Of a stretch of DNA of 6,069 bases, positions 1 through 6,069 are shown one piece after another. Made by a program: the position numbers and the translations under genes. The notes below the pieces were generated by a model. The model saw nothing but the letters and a program-made list of their open reading frames with translations. It searched no databases and had not been told where the DNA came from. This DNA comes from Halieaceae bacterium (GTDB lineage: Bacteria; Pseudomonadota; Gammaproteobacteria; Pseudomonadales; Halieaceae). The stretch is from the NCBI GenBank assembly GCA_011523115.1, contig WTHO01000139.1, positions 1 through 6,069 on the forward strand, given 5' to 3'. Positions within the stretch are counted from its first letter, which is position 1, and each line of letters begins with the position of its first letter.

Positions 1-1
1 C

Positions 2-1513
2 TCTAGCCCCACTGCACGCGCGGCCGGCTGTGTGCCAATTGACCTGTTCGGTGTGGGCAGCATCACGCCTGAGATGGCCGCTTGGGTGCGGTATCGCCCC
101 ACTCGGCAAACCACCATGGAACAGGAAGTACTGGCGGCTAACATCAGTTCTTCATTTGCGGTCCTGAACCGCGATATTTCCTGGGCGGTTGGTGTGGAGT
201 ACCGCGATGAGGTCTCTGAGGATCGACCGGATGATCTGGTTCAACTCGGCCTGCACGGTGGTAACCGTATCCCGGAGACCAATGGTGAATTCGATGTCTT
301 GGGCATCTATGCCGAGATCGCGATTCCATTGATTCAGGATGTACCGCTCATCGAAGACCTGACTCTGGAAGCGGCTTACCGCGTGGATGATTACTCAACC
401 GCCGGCGCCGTTGACGCGAGCAAGGTAGGCCTGAACTGGAAGATCAATGACCAGTTCCGCCTCAGGGGCGTGGTTTCAACGTCTGTTCGAGCACCGACGA
501 TCGACAACCTGTTTGCCGGTCAGGCGCAGACTTTCACATCCATCTCCGACCCCTGTAATGGCGTGGGTACTGCAGGTGAAGCCAACATGAACCCTGTTGT
601 GGTCGCCAATTGCTTGAGCATCCCCACCGTTGCGGCCACTGCAGCTAGCGGTTCACTGAATCCGGATACCGGACTGGTTGAGCCGGGGTTCTTCTACACC
701 CAGCCTGATACCCAGACCATTTCGGGCTTTGTAGGCGGCAACCCTGACCTTGAAGAAGAAACAGCAGACACCTATACCATCGGCTTGGTATGGACACCGC
801 CTTATCTTCAAAATCTCGCGGTCACTTTTGACTACTACGAGATCGAGATTGAGGACGTGATCGGTTCGGTATCGGCGACACGGTTGATCAACGAGTGCTA
901 CAACTCGACCGATTTCCCGAATACCCCTCAATGTAACGCTCACGAGCGTTTCCCCGACACGGGCAAGCTGCTCTATTGGTACTCTTACGATATCAACCAG
1001 TCTATCTATGAGACGACTGGCTTTGATATCAGCGCGAACTACTTCTTCGATTCACTGTTCATCATCCCGGGTACGCTTAATCTGAACATCTTGTATACCC
1101 GCCGGGACGAGCACAAGTTCCAAACCACGGTCGAGAGCGATCCTTTCGACTACGTTGGCGAAGTTGGCTACAACGAAGACAAGTTCAAGCTGCGAGTGCT
1201 TTACCAGTGGAACGACTTCACGCTGTCGCTGGATAACACTTACTTCGGCTCGGCGCTGGATGACGTTGGTCAGGAGCCGGATGACTACAGCTTGAATTCG
1301 ATCGGCTCAATGAACTACCTCGACGTTCAGGCGCGGTACCGGTTTAACGACCGATTCGAGATCTACGGTGGTATCGATAACATCACTGATGAAGATCCTC
1401 CCTACTGCCCGTCTTGTAAGAACGAGCCCGGTCCTGGCAGCCACTACTCTGGCCTGCAGTACCGAATCTGGGACAGCATGTACTGGTACGCTGGTATCAA
1501 GTTCACGCTGTAA
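2..1513 (+). CDS. TonB-dependent outer-membrane receptor, C-terminal part (5' end outside window)
   Basis: This is an outer-membrane beta-barrel receptor that would import a bound ligand using energy passed on by TonB-ExbB-ExbD. The frame is open from base 2, giving about 503 visible residues; receptors of this type usually have 700-1000, so the signal peptide, TonB box, plug and early barrel are missing. GTG at 32 is an internal valine of a CVPIDLFG motif common in these proteins, not a start. Typical barrel elements follow in order: SWAVGVEYRDE (about 178-210), the strand plus turn ending in SVRAPTIDNLF (about 480-513), GNPDLEEETADTYTIG (about 739-786), ETTGFDISANYFF (about 1009-1050) and GGIDNITDEDPP (about 1366-1401). 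The protein ends in an aromatic-rich strand, WYAGIKFTL, as expected for barrel assembly. Paired cysteines lie in likely outer loops, including CPSC near base 1407. The ligand cannot be told from this half. Family assignment is firm. Confidence 0.92.
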   Translation, partial: SSPTARAAGCVPIDLFGVGSITPEMAAWVRYRPTRQTTMEQEVLAANISSSFAVLNRDISWAVGVEYRDEVSEDRPDDLVQLGLHGGNRIPETNGEFDVLGIYAEIAIPLIQDVPLIEDLTLEAAYRVDDYSTAGAVDASKVGLNWKINDQFRLRGVVSTSVRAPTIDNLFAGQAQTFTSISDPCNGVGTAGEANMNPVVVANCLSIPTVAATAASGSLNPDTGLVEPGFFYTQPDTQTISGFVGGNPDLEEETADTYTIGLVWTPPYLQNLAVTFDYYEIEIEDVIGSVSATRLINECYNSTDFPNTPQCNAHERFPDTGKLLYWYSYDINQSIYETTGFDISANYFFDSLFIIPGTLNLNILYTRRDEHKFQTTVESDPFDYVGEVGYNEDKFKLRVLYQWNDFTLSLDNTYFGSALDDVGQEPDDYSLNSIGSMNYLDVQARYRFNDRFEIYGGIDNITDEDPPYCPSCKNEPGPGSHYSGLQYRIWDSMYWYAGIKFTL

Positions 1514-1530
1514 CAGGCATCACCTTGAGA

Positions 1531-1557
1531 GCCGGGCCCTGTGCCCGGCTTTTTTTT
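1531..1557 (+). terminator. Intrinsic (Rho-independent) terminator of the receptor gene
   Basis: A perfect 7-bp GC-rich stem, GCCGGGC (1531-1537) with GCCCGGC (1543-1549), closes a 5-base loop and is followed at once by eight T (1550-1557). It lies 17 bases after the receptor stop codon. There is no A-run on the 5' side, so it should act only on + strand transcripts. It separates the receptor transcript from rpiA. Confidence 0.93.
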
Positions 1558-1685
1558 GCCTTCTTGTCGCAGACGACGTTGCTTCCGCCGTGCATGATCC
1601 GCACACTCTATGGCTTACTTCGGCTATTGCTCACTTCGCTGCCGACCAGGCCACGAGCGATTCGCACAGATAAACGGGGACGTTA
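1558..1685. other. Intergenic spacer before rpiA, no convincing element
   Basis: This spacer between the terminator and rpiA must hold the rpiA promoter, because the terminator isolates the gene from upstream transcription. I see no clear promoter: the best -35/-10 pair, TTGCTT (1579-1584) and CACACT (1602-1607) with 17 bases between, matches only three of six positions in each box. No RNA gene or repeat is evident. A small reading frame starting at 1610 runs into rpiA in the wrong frame and has no recognisable features. Confidence 0.5.
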
Positions 1686-2357
1686 ATGGATCAGGACGCT
1701 CTGAAGAAGGGGGTCGCTCAGGCGGCCATAGACGCGCTGCGGGCACACCCCACCGATCAATTGGTACTGGGCGTCGGCACAGGCAGCACCACCGAATACT
1801 TTATCCACGGTCTCGCAGATATCCGAGACCGCATCGATGTCACCGTGTCGAGCTCGGACCGCTCTACAGCGCTTTTGGAGGCGCTGGGATTTAAGGTCGT
1901 TGATTTGAATGCTGCACCCCGCGTTGACCTATATGTCGATGGCGCTGATGAAGCCAACCATCGCTTGCAACTGATCAAGGGCGGCGGTGCGGCACTGACT
2001 CGCGAGAAAATCGTTGCGGCGGTCGCGGAGCGCTTCATTTGTATCGCCGATGAGAGCAAGCGGGTGGATACGCTGGGTGCCTTCCCTCTTCCGGTCGAGG
2101 TCATACCCATGGCCCGCAGCCATGTGGCCCGCGAATTGGTCAATTTGGGTGGCCAACCCGTGTGGCGCGAGGACGTCATCACTGACAACGGCAACATCAT
2201 TCTTGATGTTCATGGCCTGCGAATCGATGCGCCACTCGAAACCGAACGGCACATCAACGATGTGACCGGCGTGGTTTCTAACGGGCTATTCGCCATGCGG
2301 CCCGCAGACGAGCTCTTGTTGGGCACACAACAGGGCGTTATTTCAATAACTGCCTGA
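1686..2357 (+). CDS. rpiA: Ribose-5-phosphate isomerase A
   Basis: RpiA interconverts ribose 5-phosphate and ribulose 5-phosphate in the non-oxidative pentose phosphate pathway, in the cytoplasm. The 223-residue product is close to the usual length of about 220 and collinear with my recollection of the E. coli protein from the first residues ([10 protein letters not shown]). Visible hallmarks are the phosphate-binding [11 protein letters not shown] (29-39), SSSDRST (55-61), YVDGADE (83-89), [11 protein letters not shown] (98-108), [13 protein letters not shown] (133-145) and GVVSNGLFA (195-203). The active-site residues known in E. coli (Asp81, Asp84, Lys94, Glu103, Lys121) correspond to Asp85, Asp88, Lys98, Glu107 and Lys125. 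The ATG start is supported by the N-terminal match and by a GGGGA ribosome-binding site at 1676-1680, five bases upstream. It stands between a terminator and the sahR control region, so it is probably a single-gene unit, although nothing stops read-through into sahR. Confidence 0.97.
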   Translation: MDQDALKKGVAQAAIDALRAHPTDQLVLGVGTGSTTEYFIHGLADIRDRIDVTVSSSDRSTALLEALGFKVVDLNAAPRVDLYVDGADEANHRLQLIKGGGAALTREKIVAAVAERFICIADESKRVDTLGAFPLPVEVIPMARSHVARELVNLGGQPVWREDVITDNGNIILDVHGLRIDAPLETERHINDVTGVVSNGLFAMRPADELLLGTQQGVISITA

Positions 2358-2360
2358 TCC

Positions 2361-2376
2361 ATCAAAATATTTTGAT
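2361..2376. promoter_or_regulatory. Predicted SahR operator (perfect 16-bp palindrome)
   Basis: ATCAAAATATTTTGAT is identical to its own reverse complement, with half-site ATCAAAAT. It starts three bases after the rpiA stop codon and lies directly upstream of the ArsR-type regulator gene. ArsR-family dimers bind such symmetric sites over promoters. As I recall, published SahR motifs are palindromes with ATCA/TGAT ends, which fits. A perfect palindrome of this length is expected by chance less than once in ten windows of this size, so position and symmetry together make it a strong operator candidate. Binding itself is inferred. Confidence 0.8.
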
Positions 2377-2400
2377 AAAAGGGCGCCGTGCTGATAGTCT
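2372..2400 (+). promoter_or_regulatory. Candidate promoter of the sahR-metK-ahcY operon
   Basis: TTGATA (2372-2377) matches five of six -35 consensus bases and overlaps the right arm of the palindrome. Seventeen bases later is TAGTCT (2395-2400), a weak -10 box preceded by TG at 2392-2393, giving an extended -10 arrangement. Repressor bound to the palindrome would cover the -35 box. Transcription would begin near 2406-2408, almost at the ATG at 2409, so the message would be close to leaderless. A competing reading puts a weak -35 (TTTCAA, 2341-2346) upstream and uses the AT-rich palindrome itself as the -10; that would start transcription near 2376 and suit the GTG start at 2388. The sequence does not settle which is right. 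Confidence 0.35.
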
Positions 2401-2408
2401 GCGCGCCG

Positions 2409-3386
2409 ATGAAAAGCACTGCTCAAATTATTCACTTTGCTGACAAGCAGAGCATTGCGCCACTGGGGAGTCTCCTCAGGGCGGCCGGAGACGATTTGCG
2501 CCTGCGCATCCTGCGCGTACTGGCGCAAGACTCCTTTAGCGTCTCAGAACTGTGCATGATTTTTGACCTGCGCCAGAGCGCTCTCAGTCACCACCTGAAG
2601 ATCTTGATCGACGCCGGGCTTTTGGACCGTCGCAAGGAGGGGACCGCCGTGTTTTATCACCGCGCTCTGACCACCGGTCCGCATCAAGCGTTGCAGGAGC
2701 AGATTTTCACGCAGCTTGATGCAGAATCTCTCCCGACTGAGAGCACCGAGGGTATCGCGCGTGTACAACAGCAACGCGAGCAAAACTCTCAGGTTTTTTT
2801 CAAAGGGAATGTGGCGCGGTTCCGGGCACAACAGGAACTGATTGCGCCCTGGGCCGATTACAGTGAAATGAGCCTGCAGCTTCTCGACCGGTTGGACCGC
2901 TCGCCGCTGGGTACCATTGCCGAAATCGGCGTCGGTGAAGGCTGGCTGCTCCCTCATTTACACGAGCGTGCCTCTCGCGTGATCGCGCTGGATCTGTCGG
3001 AAGAAATGCTGTCGCTGGCCCGAAACCACGCCGGCCACCTCGCGGGCATTGAGTTTGTGCAGGGCAGCACCGACGCACTGCTCGCCAGTGGCGCGGCCGC
3101 AGACGCAGTGATCGCCAATATGGTGCTGCACCACGCGCCCGACCCCAGGGGCATACTCGCGGACGCCGCAAATTTACTGACCCCCTCAGGGACACTGATT
3201 GTCAGCGAGCTGTGCGCCCACGATCAGGCGTGGGCGCGCGAGCACTGCGGTGATCTTTGGTTGGGCTTTATGCCGGATGAACTGGTCGAGTGGGCTGCGG
3301 AGGCCGGCCTCAAGCTCGAGGCCAGTGTCTTCCTGGCGCAGCGAAACGGCTTTCAAATTCAGGTGCAGCACTTTCAGCGCTGCTGA
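2409..3386 (+). CDS. sahR: SahR-type repressor: ArsR-family winged helix fused to a SAM-methyltransferase-like sensor domain
   Basis: This is a predicted SAH-responsive repressor of SAM-cycle genes. With ATG 2409 as start it has 325 residues. Residues about 15-90 form an ArsR-type winged helix: GDDLRLRILRVL, the recognition helix around QSALSHHLKIL (56-66) and the wing LLDRRKEGTAVFYHRA (71-86). It has a lone Cys49 in ELCMIF, not the ELCVC pair of arsenic sensors. After a polar linker (about 105-140) comes a class I methyltransferase fold: motif I EIGVGEG (172-178), acidic Asp195 in VIALDLS, IANMVLHH (235-242) and LLTPSGTLIVSEL (256-268). In described SahR proteins this domain binds SAH and releases the repressor from DNA. 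The neighbours metK and ahcY, and the palindrome upstream, fit that role. The start is uncertain: GTG 2388, in frame, adds seven residues and has AAAGGG at 2378-2383, whereas ATG 2409 has no clear ribosome-binding site. I prefer ATG because the likely conserved region begins with IIHFADKQSI. Confidence 0.88.
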   Translation: MKSTAQIIHFADKQSIAPLGSLLRAAGDDLRLRILRVLAQDSFSVSELCMIFDLRQSALSHHLKILIDAGLLDRRKEGTAVFYHRALTTGPHQALQEQIFTQLDAESLPTESTEGIARVQQQREQNSQVFFKGNVARFRAQQELIAPWADYSEMSLQLLDRLDRSPLGTIAEIGVGEGWLLPHLHERASRVIALDLSEEMLSLARNHAGHLAGIEFVQGSTDALLASGAAADAVIANMVLHHAPDPRGILADAANLLTPSGTLIVSELCAHDQAWAREHCGDLWLGFMPDELVEWAAEAGLKLEASVFLAQRNGFQIQVQHFQRC

Positions 3387-3407
3387 ACTTTTGCAGGAAC
3401 GTTAATT

Positions 3408-4580
3408 ATGAGCGACTACTCTCTCTTTACCTCAGAATCGGTCTCGGAGGGGCACCCCGACAAGATGTCGGATCAAATTTCCGACGCCATCCTCGACACC
3501 TACCTGACCAAGGACCCCGACGCGCGAGTGGCTGTCGAGACACTGGTCAAAACCGGCATGGTGGTGGTCGCGGGCGAGGTAACAACATCAGGCACTGTGA
3601 CCACGGGAGAGCTTGAGGAAGTCATCCGGCAGACCGTGCTGGATATTGGCTTTGACTCATCTGAAGTCTGTTTTGATGGCAACACCTGTGCCGTCATCAA
3701 CGCGATAGGCCAACAATCGGCAGATATTGCCCTCGGCACTCATGAAGCAGATGAAGCGAACCAAGGCGCTGGAGATCAGGGGCTCATGTTTGGCTTTGCC
3801 TCGGACGAGACTGACGTACTCATGCCCGCGCCGATTCATTATTCCCATCGCCTTGTGGAAAAGCAGGCCGAGCTAAGAAAATCAGGCGCTCTACCCTGGC
3901 TGCGCCCGGACGCAAAAAGTCAGATCACGATGCGATACGGCGCTGACGGCAAGCCCGAGCGCGTCGAGGCCGTGGTCCTCTCCACTCAGCACAGCCCCGA
4001 TATTTCCCAACAGGATCTGCGGGAAGCAGTGCGCAAGGAGATCATTGAACCTACGCTACCCGAAGAGTGGTTACATGCCGATACGCTGTTTCACATTAAC
4101 CCGACAGGCAATTTCGTCATCGGCGGGCCTCAGGGCGACTGTGGTCTTACAGGTCGTAAAATTATCGTGGACACCTATGGCGGCATGGCTCGTCACGGTG
4201 GCGGCGCTTTTTCTGGCAAAGACCCATCAAAGGTGGATCGCTCCGCTGCCTATGCCGGCCGTTACGTTGCCAAGAACATTGTCGCGGCAGGACTGGCACG
4301 ACGATGTGAAGTGCAGGTTTCCTATGCCATTGGCGTCGCGGAGCCCACCTCGATATCGGTCAATACCTTCGGCACCGGGGCGCTATCCGACGAGGGAATC
4401 GTCACATTGATACGAGAACACTTTGATCTGCGGCCAAAAGGCCTTATCAATATGCTCGATCTGAAACGTCCGATTTACCGTACCACCGCAGCTTATGGCC
4501 ACTTTGGCCGATCGGGTGACAGCTTCACCTGGGAGCGCACCGACAAAGCAGACCTGCTCCGTGCTGCGGCCGGCTTGTAG
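3408..4580 (+). CDS. metK: S-adenosylmethionine synthetase (methionine adenosyltransferase)
   Basis: MetK makes S-adenosylmethionine from methionine and ATP, releasing phosphate and pyrophosphate; in bacteria it is a cytoplasmic tetramer. The product has 390 residues, close to the usual length of about 384. It shows the N-terminal [13 protein letters not shown] (7-19) with the catalytic His16 and metal-binding Asp18, the family signature [12 protein letters not shown] (120-131) and the glycine-rich phosphate loop GGGAFSGKD (264-272) followed by [12 protein letters not shown]. The active-site loop region GQQSADI (101-107) is present. No key residue is missing. ATG 3408 is supported by AGGA at 3395-3398, nine bases upstream, and by the standard N-terminus. 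It lies 21 bases after sahR and 27 before ahcY with no terminator between, so it is very probably co-transcribed with both and under SahR control. Confidence 0.98.
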   Translation: MSDYSLFTSESVSEGHPDKMSDQISDAILDTYLTKDPDARVAVETLVKTGMVVVAGEVTTSGTVTTGELEEVIRQTVLDIGFDSSEVCFDGNTCAVINAIGQQSADIALGTHEADEANQGAGDQGLMFGFASDETDVLMPAPIHYSHRLVEKQAELRKSGALPWLRPDAKSQITMRYGADGKPERVEAVVLSTQHSPDISQQDLREAVRKEIIEPTLPEEWLHADTLFHINPTGNFVIGGPQGDCGLTGRKIIVDTYGGMARHGGGAFSGKDPSKVDRSAAYAGRYVAKNIVAAGLARRCEVQVSYAIGVAEPTSISVNTFGTGALSDEGIVTLIREHFDLRPKGLINMLDLKRPIYRTTAAYGHFGRSGDSFTWERTDKADLLRAAAGL

Positions 4581-4607
4581 ACCTTTAACTCTGAGAGACA
4601 TGACATT

Positions 4608-5999
4608 ATGAACACTGCTGTTGAGCAAAGCGTATTCGCCGACTACAAAGTGGCAGACATTCACCTCGCCGACTGGGGTCGACGGGAGTTGGAAATTGCC
4701 GAGTCCGAGATGCCCGCATTGATGGCGCTGAGGAAGGCCTACCGCGACGAACAGCCGCTGGCAGGTGCCAAAATTCTCGGCTGCATCCATATGACGATTC
4801 AGACCGGCGTCTTGATCGAAACATTGGTGGAATTGGGTGCGGAGGTTCGATGGTCCTCCTGCAATATCTTTTCTACGCAGGATCACGCGGCCGCTGCGAT
4901 CGCGGCGGCGGGCATCCCGGTGTTTGCCTGGAAAGGTGAAACAGAGGAAGAGTACGAGTGGTGCATCGAGCAAACAATCCTCGCCGACGGTAAGCCCTGG
5001 GATGCCAACATGGTGCTCGATGACGGGGGCGATCTGACCGCCATGCTCCATGAGCAGTACCCCGAAATGCTCGATCATATTCACGGCATCACCGAAGAAA
5101 CCACAACGGGTGTACATCGCCTCTATGAGATGGTGGCAAACGGCGAGCTCAAGGTCCCCGCGATTAACGTCAACGATGCCGTGACCAAGTCAAAAAATGA
5201 CAACAAGTACGGGTGCCGACATAGCCTTAACGACGCCATTAAGCGAGGGCTGGACCACCTGTTAGCCGGCAAACGCGCACTGGTCATTGGTTACGGAGAC
5301 GTGGGCAAGGGTTCTGCGCAGTCGCTGCGCCAAGAGGGCATGATCGTGCGCGTCACTGAATGTGATCCAATCTGTGCCATGCAGGCCTGTATGGATGGTT
5401 TTGAGGTTGTATCGCCCTTCATCGATGGTATCGATGACGGATCTGACACTTGCATCAACCAAGACCTGTTGGGCACCACCGATCTGCTCGTCACCGCCAC
5501 GGGTAACTTCAACGTCTGCACATCTGCCATGCTACGCGCCCTGAAAAGCGGCGCAGTCGTGTGCAACATTGGCCACTTCGATAACGAGATTGATACCGCT
5601 TACATGCGCAGCGAGTGGCAGTGGGAGGAGATCAAGCCTCAGGTTCACAAGATTGTCCGAAATAGCGCCGATAATGACCATCTGTTGCTCCTCTCAGAGG
5701 GCCGGTTAGTGAATCTCGGCAATGCCACGGGCCACCCCTCTCGCATCATGGATGGTTCGTTCGCCAATCAGGTTCTGGCACAGATTCACCTCTTTGAAAA
5801 GAAATTCGCCGAGCTTCAGGGCGATGCCCGTAGCGCCGCTATCACGGTTGAAGTATTGCCAAAACAGCTAGACGAGCAGGTGGCCACCTATATGGTGCAG
5901 GGTTTTGGCGGTGTCATGACCAAGCTGACCGCTAAGCAGGCGGACTATATCGGCGTGGGCATTGAAGGACCCTTCAAAACAGACAGCTACAAGTACTGA
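4608..5999 (+). CDS. ahcY: S-adenosylhomocysteine hydrolase (adenosylhomocysteinase)
   Basis: AhcY reversibly splits SAH, the inhibitory by-product of methylation, into adenosine and homocysteine, using tightly bound NAD. The 463-residue product is the long bacterial form; the human enzyme has 432, and part of the extra length is the segment around [19 protein letters not shown] (269-287). Catalytic residues known in the human enzyme (His55, Asp131, Glu156, Lys186, Asp190, Cys195) correspond to His61, Asp139, Glu164, Lys194, Asp198 and Cys203. Other hallmarks are [13 protein letters not shown] (85-97), the NAD-binding Rossmann loop GYGDVGKG (228-235), GNATGHPS (371-378) and the C-terminal [10 protein letters not shown], whose lysine and tyrosine reach the NAD of a neighbouring subunit. 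The protein is intact. ATG 4608 follows GAGAGA at 4593-4598. It is the last visible gene of the operon. SAH, its substrate, is also the predicted SahR inducer, so the enzyme removes the signal that turns it on. Confidence 0.98.
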   Translation: MNTAVEQSVFADYKVADIHLADWGRRELEIAESEMPALMALRKAYRDEQPLAGAKILGCIHMTIQTGVLIETLVELGAEVRWSSCNIFSTQDHAAAAIAAAGIPVFAWKGETEEEYEWCIEQTILADGKPWDANMVLDDGGDLTAMLHEQYPEMLDHIHGITEETTTGVHRLYEMVANGELKVPAINVNDAVTKSKNDNKYGCRHSLNDAIKRGLDHLLAGKRALVIGYGDVGKGSAQSLRQEGMIVRVTECDPICAMQACMDGFEVVSPFIDGIDDGSDTCINQDLLGTTDLLVTATGNFNVCTSAMLRALKSGAVVCNIGHFDNEIDTAYMRSEWQWEEIKPQVHKIVRNSADNDHLLLLSEGRLVNLGNATGHPSRIMDGSFANQVLAQIHLFEKKFAELQGDARSAAITVEVLPKQLDEQVATYMVQGFGGVMTKLTAKQADYIGVGIEGPFKTDSYKY

Positions 6000-6002
6000 C
6001 CC

Positions 6003-6044
6003 CCGCGGCATAGCGTGCCCCGGACACCGAGGCCTTTCCTCGGT
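6003..6044 (+). other. Two tandem hairpins after ahcY, function unknown
   Basis: Directly after the ahcY stop codon, CCGCGGCA (6003-6010) can pair with TGCCCCGG (6016-6023) with one C-C mismatch and a 5-base loop. Two bases later, ACCGAGG (6026-6032) pairs perfectly with CCTCGGT (6038-6044) around the loop CCTTT. Neither stem is followed by a T-run, so this is not a standard intrinsic terminator. It could be a mRNA 3'-end stabiliser, an attenuator or processing site ahead of another operon gene, or chance in GC-rich DNA. The window ends 25 bases later. Confidence 0.4.
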
Positions 6045-6069
6045 AGTCGGTCGTAATCGTCGTACACTG

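Noticed and set aside
32..34. GTG as the start codon of the receptor gene
   Set aside because: It is the valine of a CVPIDLFG family motif, the frame stays open to base 2, and the protein begins mid-barrel, so the gene starts outside the window.
1579..1607. rpiA promoter TTGCTT - 17 bases - CACACT
   Set aside because: Each box matches only three of six consensus bases, too weak to call as a feature.
1808..1831. Perfect 8-bp inverted repeat (CGGTCTCG with CGAGACCG, 8-base loop) inside rpiA
   Set aside because: A repeat of this size and spacing is expected about once by chance in a window this long, it lies in conserved coding sequence, and it has no T-run.
1610..1894. A 94-codon plus-strand frame before and overlapping rpiA
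   Set aside because: Most of it overlaps rpiA in another frame, and its Arg/His/Gly-rich sequence looks like out-of-frame translation.
2409..2700. Arsenic or metal-responsive ArsR repressor
   Set aside because: The paired cysteines of the ELCVC metal site are absent (only one cysteine, in ELCMIF), no arsenic genes are nearby, and the methyltransferase-like domain plus metK and ahcY point to SahR.
4383..5117. A 244-codon open frame on the minus strand over metK and ahcY
   Set aside because: It lies antisense to two unmistakable conserved enzymes, has no recognisable motif, and is the kind of shadow frame expected in GC-rich coding DNA.
6001..6069. An SAH riboswitch, expected near ahcY or metF in some Proteobacteria
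   Set aside because: The CCGAGG stem start is suggestive, but the conserved GAGGAGCGCUGC-type core and the paired GGCGCUC segment of the known SAH riboswitch are absent; the sequence goes straight into a simple hairpin. A covariance-model search of the extended region would settle it.

Overview
The window is a 6.07 kb piece of an ordinary, gene-dense proteobacterial chromosome with every gene on the + strand. Four genes are complete: rpiA, sahR, metK and ahcY. A fifth, a TonB-dependent outer-membrane receptor, is cut off at the left edge. The receptor points to a Gram-negative host. The close match of RpiA to my memory of the E. coli protein, the long bacterial form of AhcY and the sahR-metK-ahcY gene order suggest a gammaproteobacterium, perhaps a marine oligotroph of the Cellvibrionales/Halieaceae kind. 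That placement is an inference from gene content, not a measurement.

Layout: (1) bases 2-1513, the C-terminal half of a TonB-dependent receptor, ended by a strong intrinsic terminator at 1531-1557; (2) 1558-1685, a short spacer with no convincing gene or promoter; (3) 1686-2357, rpiA (ribose-5-phosphate isomerase A); (4) 2358-2408, a short AT-rich control region holding a perfect 16-bp palindrome, ATCAAAATATTTTGAT; (5) 2409-5999, a compact operon with gaps of 21 and 27 bases: an ArsR-type repressor fused to a methyltransferase-like domain (SahR), SAM synthetase (MetK) and S-adenosylhomocysteine hydrolase (AhcY); (6) 6000-6069, a GC-rich tail with two tandem hairpins and no U-tract.

The operon is the core of the SAM cycle with its own sensor. 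MetK makes SAM from methionine and ATP, methyltransferases turn SAM into S-adenosylhomocysteine (SAH), and AhcY splits SAH to adenosine and homocysteine. By precedent from the described SahR family, SahR represses SAM-cycle genes and releases DNA when SAH binds its methylase-like domain, so accumulating SAH would induce its own removal. The palindrome directly upstream is the obvious operator. metF or metE/metH would be the expected partner genes and may lie beyond the right edge, but they are not visible here.

I do not see an undescribed system. The most interesting region is the rpiA-sahR junction (operator, promoter and an unsettled start codon), followed by the unexplained hairpin pair after ahcY.
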